A stretch of 64,000 nt of DNA, from NCBI GenBank assembly GCA_036732005.1, contig DAINDF010000007.1, forward strand, positions 62,001 through 126,000. Reading direction: 5' to 3'. Each line of letters opens with the position of its first letter. Position 1 is the first letter of the stretch. This DNA is from UBA1926 sp036732005 (lineage in GTDB: Bacteria; Planctomycetota; Phycisphaerae; Phycisphaerales; UBA1924). The notes under the pieces are model-generated. The model searched no databases, had not been told where the DNA came from, and saw nothing but the letters and a program-made list of their open reading frames with translations. Made by a program: the position numbers and the translations under genes. This document shows positions 16,136 through 23,319 of the stretch, piece by piece.

Positions 16136-16964
16136 GCTCGGCGTGGCCCGTGCGTAGCAGGCGACGGCGGGCCATGCGGGCGAGGGCGAAATCGGTGAGC
16201 CCGGGCATGGCCACGCTCGCGGCGAGGGCGAGGCGCGTCAGGAGGCTGGTCCAGATCTCGCCCGCTTTTCCCTTGCGGAGTCGGCGGACGATCGCGTCGG
16301 CGACGCGCTCGGGGGGCTGCATGAACCGCTCGGAGGCCCGGTCCGCGAGGCGGAGCGCACGGCCCGAGTGGGCCTGGGCGGTGTCGAAGAACTCGGTGCG
16401 GGTGCCGATGGGGTGGACGGTGGAGACGAGGACGCCCCGACCCGCGAGTTCATGCCGCATCGCGCGGCCGAAGTGGTCCTGGCAGGCCTTGGTGGCGCTG
16501 TAGGCGCCGTAGGCGGGCAGCGTGATCTTGCTGAGGCAGGACGAGCAGAAGAGCAGATGCCCCCGGCCGCGTTCGAGCATGCCGGGGAGCGCGGGGCGGA
16601 TGGTGTTGAGCGAGCCCCAGAAGTTCACCTCGAAGATGCGGCGGAGCTCGGCCTCGCTCGCCTGCCATGTCGGCTTCTCGAAGCCGTAGCCGGCGTTGGC
16701 GAAGACGGCGTAGAGCGGCCCGAGTTCGCGCTCGGCGTGCTGGATGAAGTGCGAGCACGCCTCGGGGTCGTCGACGCTGCCCGCGAAGGCGGTCGCGCGG
16801 CCCCCGAGGGCGCGGATCTCTCCCACGACCTCGTCGAGCAGGTCCCGGCGGCGGGCCATGACGGCGACGAGCATGCCGGCCCGCGCGCAGGCGATCGCGG
16901 TCGCCCGGCCGATGCCGCTGCTGGCGCCGGTGACGGCGATGGCCTTGGCGTGGAGATCGATCAC
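16125..16964 (-). CDS. Short-chain dehydrogenase/reductase
   Basis: 279-residue NAD(P)-dependent oxidoreductase of the classical SDR fold. The nucleotide-binding motif is 'VTGASSGIG' (about residues 10-18), 'NAG' sits in 'VFANAGYG', the catalytic Ser is in 'FCSSCLS' and the Tyr-x3-Lys in 'YGAYSATK' (Tyr near 155). The C-terminus adds a basic helix. The GTG at 16964 is taken as the start because it sits right before the Rossmann strand. Arg residues after strand 2 ('MARRRD') hint at NADP preference. Substrate unknown. Confidence 0.88.
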   Translation of the reverse strand: MIDLHAKAIAVTGASSGIGRATAIACARAGMLVAVMARRRDLLDEVVGEIRALGGRATAFAGSVDDPEACSHFIQHAERELGPLYAVFANAGYGFEKPTWQASEAELRRIFEVNFWGSLNTIRPALPGMLERGRGHLLFCSSCLSKITLPAYGAYSATKACQDHFGRAMRHELAGRGVLVSTVHPIGTRTEFFDTAQAHSGRALRLADRASERFMQPPERVADAIVRRLRKGKAGEIWTSLLTRLALAASVAMPGLTDFALARMARRRLLRTGHAELNA

Positions 16965-17040
16965 GGGTGCCTGTCCGCCCCGGCTCGGGGCCAATGCGGG
17001 TCTGGAGACGCCGCCTCGCGGCGAGCAACCCGGGTCCGGC

Positions 17041-17193
17041 TCAATCGCCGTCGAAGGCCTTGTCGATCGCCTTGGCGGTGTTGTCGCTGGCTTCCTGGAG
17101 GTCCTGGCCCGCGCCCTTGACGGTGTTGCACCCGACGAGGCAGGCGGCCAGGGCAAGGAAGAGGACGGCGCCGATCGCGTTGCGCTTGGACAT
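17041..17193 (-). CDS. Entericidin A/B-like small lipoprotein
   Basis: 50-residue protein. It has a signal sequence with lipobox 'LVGC' (Cys about residue 22) and a short tail 'NTVKGAGQDLQEASDNTAK', which matches the entericidin family of tiny outer-membrane or periplasmic lipoproteins. AAGGAG lies about 8 nt before the ATG, which strongly supports translation. It is about 35 nt downstream of another tiny lipoprotein and murJ on the same strand. Entericidins are linked to envelope stress or programmed lysis in Proteobacteria; the role here is unknown. Confidence 0.85.
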   Translation of the reverse strand: MSKRNAIGAVLFLALAACLVGCNTVKGAGQDLQEASDNTAKAIDKAFDGD

Positions 17194-17227
17194 GGACGAG
17201 ACTCCTTTCGCGGCGAGGATAGGGCCG

Positions 17228-17395
17228 TCAGTCGCGGGCGGGGTCGTCCCCCAGGGCGGCGGCGGCGGCGTGGTCCCCCCAGAAACGGGCGCGGTCGGAG
17301 ATTTCTTCCGAGGTGCAGGCGGCGAGCAGCAGGGGAATCGCGAGGAGGCCCAGGAGCCCGAGTCGGCGGAGGGGGGCCCTGTGAGGGGGGGTCAT
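17228..17395 (-). CDS. Small lipoprotein coupled to murJ
   Basis: 55 residues with a basic N-terminus, a Leu-rich hydrophobic core and a lipobox 'LLAAC' (Cys about residue 27), then a short acidic tail. Its ATG overlaps the murJ stop (ATGA), so it is translated from the same message and may be a partner or leftover of the lipid II flippase operon. I recognise no family. Confidence 0.7.
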   Translation of the reverse strand: MTPPHRAPLRRLGLLGLLAIPLLLAACTSEEISDRARFWGDHAAAAALGDDPARD

Positions 17396-19014
17396 GGGGC
17401 GTGCTCCAGGTCGGTGTCGTGGCGGGCGAGGAGCCAGCGCAGCTCCGGCGCCCCCACCAGTCGGGCCGCGGCGAGGTAGACCACCCCCCCCGCGGCGACG
17501 CAGACCGCCAGGGCGAGGGCGTGGGATCCCCACGAATCGCGAGCGGGCCAGGCGGCGGCGATTGCCCATACGGCCAGGCCCATCGCAATCGTCGTGCCGA
17601 GCGTGCGCACGAACGACCGGCGGGTGTCGTGGTCGAGCACGGGCTCGGCGAGGAGCCTCCTGCCTGCGATGCGGGCGAGCAGGATGTACTGCACGATCGA
17701 GGCGATGGCGGTGGACCAGGCGAGGCCGGCCTCGGCGAGGGGCCAGATCAGGAGCATGTTGAGGGCGAGGTTGAGGGCGACGGTGACGAAGGCGAGGCGC
17801 ATGGGGGTGGTGGTGTCACCGGCGGCGTAGAAGGCGCGGGTGGCGACATGGACGAGCGAGTAGGACCAGACGGCGACGGCGTAGCCGAGCAGGACGGCGG
17901 CGGCGCGGTCGGCGCCGGCGTCGCTGAACCCGTTGCCGGCGCCGGTGAAGACGGTGCGGATGAGGTCGTCGCGGACGAGCGCGAGCCCGACCGAGGCGGG
18001 GAGGGCGATGAACAGGCTCAGGCGGAGCCCGTGCCGCAGGGTGCGGGCAAAGCCGGGGCGGTCTTCGGCGCGCCGGGCGAGCTCGGGGAAGACGACGGTG
18101 GCGACGGCGATGCCGAAGACGCCGAGGGGGAATTGGTAGAGGCGTTGGGCGTAGAAGAGGATGGAGTTGGAGGCCGGGTCGAGGGGGTAGGGCATGCCGG
18201 CGATGGTCGGGCCGACCCAGTTGGGCCACATGGCGATGAGGGTGTCGAGCATGGCGTTGAGTTGGAGGGTTCCGAGGCCGACGAGGGCGGGGAGCATGCG
18301 CGCAAAGAGGGCGCGCGTCTCGGCGGCGGCGTTGCGGACGCGGGGCGTCCAGTGCGCTCGCCCACGGAGCATCCAGAGCGACCACACGACCTGGACCACG
18401 CCGGCGGCGACGACTGCGAGGCCGATGCGGAAGGCCCAGCCCGCGGGGTCCGGGTTGTCGGCGGCGAAGAAGGGGAGGGCGACGGCGAGGATGCAGGCAT
18501 TGAGGATGATCGGGGCGGCGGCCCACGGGGCGAACCGGCCGTGGGCTTGCAGCATGCCTCCGAGGATGGCGCCGACGCAGATGAGCGGCATGTAGGGGAG
18601 CATGACGACGATGAGGAGGAGGGAGAGCACCCGCTCGCTTTGGGGGGGAAGGGCAAAGACGAGGGCGAGGACGCCCGCGCTGCCGGCGAGGGCGACGGCG
18701 CCGGTTCCGGCGGCGAGCAGGCCGACGACGAGGGTCGCGAGGGCGTGGGCGAGGCCCGGGTCGGCCTTGAGGTGGCGTGCGTAGGCGGGCAGGAAGGCGG
18801 CGGTCAGGGCGCCCTCGCCGAAGAGGCGTCGGAAGAGGTTGGGGATGGCGAAGGCGGCGGCGAAGGCGGAGCCGATGGCGGTATCCCCGAAGACGCGGAC
18901 GGTGACGAGATCTCGGGCGAGGCCGACGATGCGTGAAAGAACGGTGAAGCCGGAGACGGTGCGGATGTCGCGTCCGGTGGCGTTTCGTGCGGGTGCGGGT
19001 TCCGGGGTGGTCAC
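17392..19014 (-). CDS. murJ: Lipid II flippase MurJ (MviN)
   Basis: 540-residue polytopic inner-membrane protein of the MOP/MviN superfamily that exports lipid-linked peptidoglycan precursor. The N-terminal block 'SGFTVLSRIVGLARDLV' and 'FAIPNLFRRLFGEGALTAAFLP' are classic MurJ signatures, followed by about 13-14 hydrophobic segments, with conserved charged positions such as 'YAQRLYQFPLGVFGIA'. I placed the start at GTG 19014, giving the expected length; earlier in-frame codons encode a basic Pro-rich stretch without a ribosome binding site. Two tiny lipoprotein genes follow. Confidence 0.95.
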   Translation of the reverse strand: MTTPEPAPARNATGRDIRTVSGFTVLSRIVGLARDLVTVRVFGDTAIGSAFAAAFAIPNLFRRLFGEGALTAAFLPAYARHLKADPGLAHALATLVVGLLAAGTGAVALAGSAGVLALVFALPPQSERVLSLLLIVVMLPYMPLICVGAILGGMLQAHGRFAPWAAAPIILNACILAVALPFFAADNPDPAGWAFRIGLAVVAAGVVQVVWSLWMLRGRAHWTPRVRNAAAETRALFARMLPALVGLGTLQLNAMLDTLIAMWPNWVGPTIAGMPYPLDPASNSILFYAQRLYQFPLGVFGIAVATVVFPELARRAEDRPGFARTLRHGLRLSLFIALPASVGLALVRDDLIRTVFTGAGNGFSDAGADRAAAVLLGYAVAVWSYSLVHVATRAFYAAGDTTTPMRLAFVTVALNLALNMLLIWPLAEAGLAWSTAIASIVQYILLARIAGRRLLAEPVLDHDTRRSFVRTLGTTIAMGLAVWAIAAAWPARDSWGSHALALAVCVAAGGVVYLAAARLVGAPELRWLLARHDTDLEHAP

Positions 19015-19236
19015 GGGGGAACGGTACCACGGGGTGGGGGAGCGCGGGCGGGGCGGGTGTAAGCGGATCGGTCGTTGATGAAGATTCGGCGAATCCGCGA
19101 GGCGTCGTCTTCGCGCTGGTTTCACGCGACTTTGACCGGGGGCTTATCCGACCGCTGGGGTGGAGCGCTTAATTTTGCTTGTCTCCTCCGGGCGCGGCCT
19201 CTGCGGCGGCCCCGGCGGAACGCGAAGGGAGGCACG

Positions 19237-20352
19237 ATGCCGCGTCGGAGCAGAACAGACCTGGATTTGCGGGCGTTCACGCTGATCGAGTTGCTCGTGG
19301 TGATCGCGATCATCGCGTTGCTGATCGGGATCCTGCTGCCCGCGCTGGGCTCGGCGCGGGAGTCGGCGCGGCGGATGGTGTGCGCGGTGGGGCAGCGTGG
19401 GGTGGTGCTCGCGGCGTCGATCTACGCGAACGACAGCAAGGTCGGGGCGTTCAACCCGACGATGACCTCGGGGGACGACAACCTCTGCTACCTGACGGAC
19501 TACCTGGAAACGCCCGAGGCGGCGGTGTGCCCCTCGACGAACAACTCGGTCGACCCCTCGCTGACCTGGGCGGCGGACGGGACGGTGGACGGGTTCCCGG
19601 TGCGTCGGAACCCGCACGGGCGGGATGTACCGTTCGACCTTTCGACCAACGCGATCGAGGCGTCGATCGAGGGGGCGTACGACTTCCTGGGGGACAACAA
19701 CTCGGGGGCGACCCAGCGGGGGCACAGCTTCGAGTTCTGGGCCTGGTACGGGTACAGCAGCAGCGTGGTGGGCGGGCTTGTGCGCTGGCCGGACGGGTCG
19801 TTCCGCCTGCGATATCCGACGACGCCGCCGACGATCCCGCAGATCGTCAGCGACATCAACTACGACCGGGGGTACAGCGACCCGAGCCAGCCCGGGTGGG
19901 GTCGGCAGGCGGAGTTGACGGGGGATTCCGAGCAGTTCGATCCGTCGATCGGGCAGTGGGACCGGTTCCTGAAGCGGCTCGATAGAACGGACTTCCCGGA
20001 CAAGATGCTCTTGACGCTCGACGGCGACGAGGACCACACGCAGCAGATCCGAAGCCGATACGCGGAGGGCGCGGTGCTGGGGAACTGGCCGGACGAGGAG
20101 ACGAACAACCACGGCGACGCCGGGGTGAATGTCGGGTTCTCCGATGGTCATGTCGAGTTCCGCAAGCGCGGGGCGCCGCTGCTGGCGACCTACCTGCGGA
20201 GTCGGCATGTCGGGCTGAGCGGGATCAGCGGGGGCCAGTACGCCCTCGAGATCCTGGAGAACACGCCGGGCATCGAGCTGGTGGAGGACTACACGAGCAC
20301 CGGGGGAAGGCCGCAGGTGGTCACCACCTTCAAGATCGAGGGCGTGGACTGA
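19237..20352 (+). CDS. Prepilin-type N-terminal cleavage/methylation protein (pseudopilin-like)
   Basis: 371-residue protein with a type IV pilin-like leader. A short basic leader ends at Ala13, then 'FTLIELLVVIAIIALLIGILLPAL' in which Glu5 of the mature form is kept, and the usual Gly at -1 is Ala. The long variable body lacks recognisable catalytic residues. Near the end 'VNVGFSDGHVEF' matches the H-x9-DG-type motif frequent in planctomycete pseudopilins. It should be processed by prepilin peptidase and assembled by a type II secretion or pilus machine; the PilM operon at 46-52 kb is a plausible partner. GAAGGGAGG precedes the ATG. Confidence 0.88.
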   Translation: MPRRSRTDLDLRAFTLIELLVVIAIIALLIGILLPALGSARESARRMVCAVGQRGVVLAASIYANDSKVGAFNPTMTSGDDNLCYLTDYLETPEAAVCPSTNNSVDPSLTWAADGTVDGFPVRRNPHGRDVPFDLSTNAIEASIEGAYDFLGDNNSGATQRGHSFEFWAWYGYSSSVVGGLVRWPDGSFRLRYPTTPPTIPQIVSDINYDRGYSDPSQPGWGRQAELTGDSEQFDPSIGQWDRFLKRLDRTDFPDKMLLTLDGDEDHTQQIRSRYAEGAVLGNWPDEETNNHGDAGVNVGFSDGHVEFRKRGAPLLATYLRSRHVGLSGISGGQYALEILENTPGIELVEDYTSTGGRPQVVTTFKIEGVD

Positions 20353-20359
20353 GTATGTT

Positions 20360-20381
20360 CCGCCGGCGCGGGTGCCGGCGG
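20360..20381 (+). other. GC-rich hairpin after the pseudopilin gene
   Basis: A perfect 8-bp stem (CCGCCGGC / GCCGGCGG) around a 6-nt loop begins 8 nt after the stop codon. There is no U-tract, so it is not a canonical intrinsic terminator; it could protect the 3' end or pause transcription. Confidence 0.4.
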
Positions 20382-20500
20382 GGTCGAAGGTGAGATCGGG
20401 CCCGCGCCGGGACGCGGGCGGTGCGGGCTTGGCCTGCTGAGACCATCACGATCGATCGGCGGATCCCGGGGCCGGTCGGCTATCCAGATCGGAGTTGGAG

Positions 20501-23194
20501 ATGCTTGAGAGAGCGAGCGCGATCGTTCTGTGCGCGGGTCTTGCCGCCTCGGCGGGGGCCCAGATCATCGTGTCGGAGGTGTTCTACAACCCCTCGGGGG
20601 TGGAGCCCGAGACGGAGTGGCTCGAGATCGCCAATGTCGGGACCGAGCCGGTGGATGTCAGCACCTACATGTTCGCCGACGAGGACAACAACAGCCCGTC
20701 GGACCCGATCGGGGCGGGGGCGTATTTCGACCCGATGACGCAGAGCATCGTCCCCGGGGCGCAGGAACTGCTCGACTGCGACTTCGCGAACGAGAACTGC
20801 AACATCGTCAACCAGATCATCCTGCAGCCGGGCGAGGCGATGGTGGTGCTGAGCCACTGGGAGTACCCCGCGGAGTTCCAGAACCTGCCGGGGAGCGGGG
20901 ACTTCCGCGACGGCGAGGTGAGCACGATCGAGGACTTCATCGCGTCGTGGGGTGAGGACACGGACGGCGACGGCGCGGGCGACACGGTGGGCTACAAGAT
21001 CCTGCTGCTGCCCAACCAGATCACGATCGCCAACACCGCGAGCGCGACGAACGAGGTGCTGCACATCATCGACGGGTTCGGCGAGGTTGTGCACTGGTCG
21101 AACTACGAGGTGGGCAACACGGAGAACCAGTGGCCCTACTCGTCGAACGGGCGGTCGATCTACCTCCAGCCCAACTTCTTCACGAGCGGGGGCCCGACGG
21201 GCTTCGGGGCGGTCGGCGCCGTGGACCAGACGACGGTGCTGCCGGGCGAGGCGTGGGCGCTCTCGGTCAAGGGCGTGGACCGCACGGTGGTCGGGCGGCT
21301 TCGGGAGAGCATCGACGAGGACAACGGGGCGACCTTCACCCTCTACGGCGACGGGGACATCGCCAGCCCCGGCACGATCCCGGATCTGGGTGAGTCGTTC
21401 ACGGACTTCAACAACAACGGGCGCGACGACGCCGAGGACATCATCCTCGGGTTCAGCGACGACTGCAACCGCAACCGGATTCCGGACGAGGCCGAGCCCG
21501 ACGGGAACAACAACGGCGTGCCGGACGACTGCGAGATCCAGAGCGACCCGGAGCTGGACTGCGACGGGAACGGGATCATCGACCAGTTCGACATCGCGAA
21601 CGACCCCGCGCTGGACGCGAACGGGAACGGCGTGCTCGACCTGTGCGAGAACACGCCCGGCTACGGGTCGATCGTGATCACCGAGATCATGTTCAACCCG
21701 TCGGGCACGGAGCGCGAGTGGATCGAGATCTACAACGGCGGGAGCGAGGCGGTGGACCTGGAAGGGTGGTTCTTCCAGGACCTCGACCAGCCCGTGTTCG
21801 ACGGGCCGGAGCCCCCGTTCCCCGCGTTCACGCTCGAGCCGGGCGGGGTCGCGGTCATCGGCGGAGAGACGCTGGCGAGCTGGGAGGCGGGCTGGGGCCC
21901 GGTCGTGGGGTACCAGTATCTGCAGGTCGGCGGGCTGAGCCTGGCGAACAACGCCGATGTGGCGAACGAGGTGCGGACGCTGATCGCGCCGGTCTCGGTG
22001 GGCGACGGCACGGTCAATATCCGGATCGATGTCGCGAACTACCAGGGCACGACCTCGAACGGCGTGCCGCAGGGCGGATGGCCCGGGGACGACGGGCGTG
22101 GCTCGTTCTATCACTTCAACCCGCAGGGCAACGGGATCAACCGCACCGCCAACAACAACGGGCGGAACTGGGCGCTGGCGATCCGCGGGCTGGACGGCGC
22201 GGTGCAGGCAAACCAGACCAACCGGTTCGACGGGCGCGATGTCGGCTCGCCCGGGTTCGTGAACACGGGCGCCCCGCAGCGCGCGGAGGGCTCGGTGATC
22301 ATCTCCGAGATCATGTTCGCGACCAATTCGGACAACCCCGCCGACGCGGGTGGGCCCGACGGGGCGCCGGGCTTTGACGAGTGGGTTGAGATCCTGAATG
22401 TCTCGGGCCAGACGGTCGACCTGAGCGGGTGGTACCTGGCCGACGAGGACGGGGAGACGACCCGCCTGCCCCAGGGCGCGACGCTGGCGCCCAACGAGGC
22501 GGCGGTGATCATCGGCGGCGACCGGGCCGCGGCGGCGTTCGTGGGCTATGCCCCGGTCGAAGAGTTCTACGCGGCGTGGGACTGCGGCTATCAGGTGTTC
22601 GCGGTCGAGCGCTGGTACACCGGCCTGCTGGGCGCGGGCCTCAACCGCCTGGGCGACACGGGCGAGGCGGGCTCGGCGAGCAACCCGAGCACGGGGCGCG
22701 AGATCCTCACCCTGCGGGACGCCAACGACGCGCCGATCGATGTGGTCAACTACGACGACGACGGGTTCGTCTGGCCGCTCGTGCCCACCAACGGCAACCG
22801 GAGCGTGCTGCACCCGGCGATCTTCATCTTCAGCACCGGCGACCTGAACGAGCAGGCCAACGACGACGGGCTGAACTGGGGCACCGTGCCCCCCGGCCCG
22901 TTCGGCGCCCGCGCCAACGACCAGACGACGACGCTCTTCAACGGGCGGATGTCGGGCTCGCCCGGGTTCGTGCAGAATGTCACCGGGGCGCTCAACTTCA
23001 ACAACTGCCCCTCGCCCGAGCCGTGCTATGTCGACTTCGACGGGAACAACCTGCTCGATCTCAACGACATCACCCAGTTCGTGGATGGGTTCTCGAACAA
23101 CCGCGCGACGAGCGATCTCGCCGCGCCGTTCGGGCTGCTGGACCTGACCGACCTGACGACTTTCATCCAGCTCTTTGTGGCCGGGTGCAACTGA
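20501..23194 (+). CDS. Secreted multi-domain lamin-tail-domain protein
   Basis: 897-residue exported protein. After a signal peptide (cleavage near 'SAGAQ', residue 22) come three lamin-tail (LTD) Ig-like modules, each opening with an 'I(V/I)(S/T)E(I/V)(M/F)(Y/F)' strand and containing 'EW(I/L)EI.N' (roughly 22-180, 388-590 and 600-790). Between the first two is an acidic Asn/Asp stretch with 'DGNNNGVPDDCE', like calcium-binding thrombospondin-type-3 or dockerin repeats. The C-terminus has a dockerin-like tail ending 'DLAAPFGLLDLTDLTTFI' plus Cys. The ATG has GGAG 6 nt upstream. Probably a large extracellular or cell-surface protein; no enzyme domain is visible. Confidence 0.85.
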   Translation: MLERASAIVLCAGLAASAGAQIIVSEVFYNPSGVEPETEWLEIANVGTEPVDVSTYMFADEDNNSPSDPIGAGAYFDPMTQSIVPGAQELLDCDFANENCNIVNQIILQPGEAMVVLSHWEYPAEFQNLPGSGDFRDGEVSTIEDFIASWGEDTDGDGAGDTVGYKILLLPNQITIANTASATNEVLHIIDGFGEVVHWSNYEVGNTENQWPYSSNGRSIYLQPNFFTSGGPTGFGAVGAVDQTTVLPGEAWALSVKGVDRTVVGRLRESIDEDNGATFTLYGDGDIASPGTIPDLGESFTDFNNNGRDDAEDIILGFSDDCNRNRIPDEAEPDGNNNGVPDDCEIQSDPELDCDGNGIIDQFDIANDPALDANGNGVLDLCENTPGYGSIVITEIMFNPSGTEREWIEIYNGGSEAVDLEGWFFQDLDQPVFDGPEPPFPAFTLEPGGVAVIGGETLASWEAGWGPVVGYQYLQVGGLSLANNADVANEVRTLIAPVSVGDGTVNIRIDVANYQGTTSNGVPQGGWPGDDGRGSFYHFNPQGNGINRTANNNGRNWALAIRGLDGAVQANQTNRFDGRDVGSPGFVNTGAPQRAEGSVIISEIMFATNSDNPADAGGPDGAPGFDEWVEILNVSGQTVDLSGWYLADEDGETTRLPQGATLAPNEAAVIIGGDRAAAAFVGYAPVEEFYAAWDCGYQVFAVERWYTGLLGAGLNRLGDTGEAGSASNPSTGREILTLRDANDAPIDVVNYDDDGFVWPLVPTNGNRSVLHPAIFIFSTGDLNEQANDDGLNWGTVPPGPFGARANDQTTTLFNGRMSGSPGFVQNVTGALNFNNCPSPEPCYVDFDGNNLLDLNDITQFVDGFSNNRATSDLAAPFGLLDLTDLTTFIQLFVAGCN

Positions 23195-23226
23195 TCTCCC
23201 TCCGTCTTGGTTGACGGACTCCGGTG

Positions 23227-23261
23227 GGGGCCGCGTCCCGCGTGGGCGCGGCCCTCTTTTT
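23227..23261 (+). terminator. Intrinsic terminator of the lamin-tail gene
   Basis: An 8-bp GC stem (GGGCCGCG 23228-23235 with CGCGGCCC 23247-23254) is followed by CTCTTTTT. It lies about 30 nt after the stop codon, on the same strand. Confidence 0.8.
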
Positions 23262-23319
23262 CGTCTCGCGCGGGGCGAGCCCGCGGCCCGTCGAGCGCGG
23301 ATGCGAACGCGGACCCGCG

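Noticed and set aside
16744..18936. A 730-codon open frame antisense to murJ and the SDR
   Set aside because: Composition is almost only Gly/Glu/Asp/Ala/Arg; the opposite strand carries unmistakable MurJ and SDR motifs.
19132..19180. TTGACC followed by TTAATT as a promoter for the pseudopilin gene
   Set aside because: The spacing is over 30 nt, too long for a sigma-70 promoter, and no better -10 element lies between.
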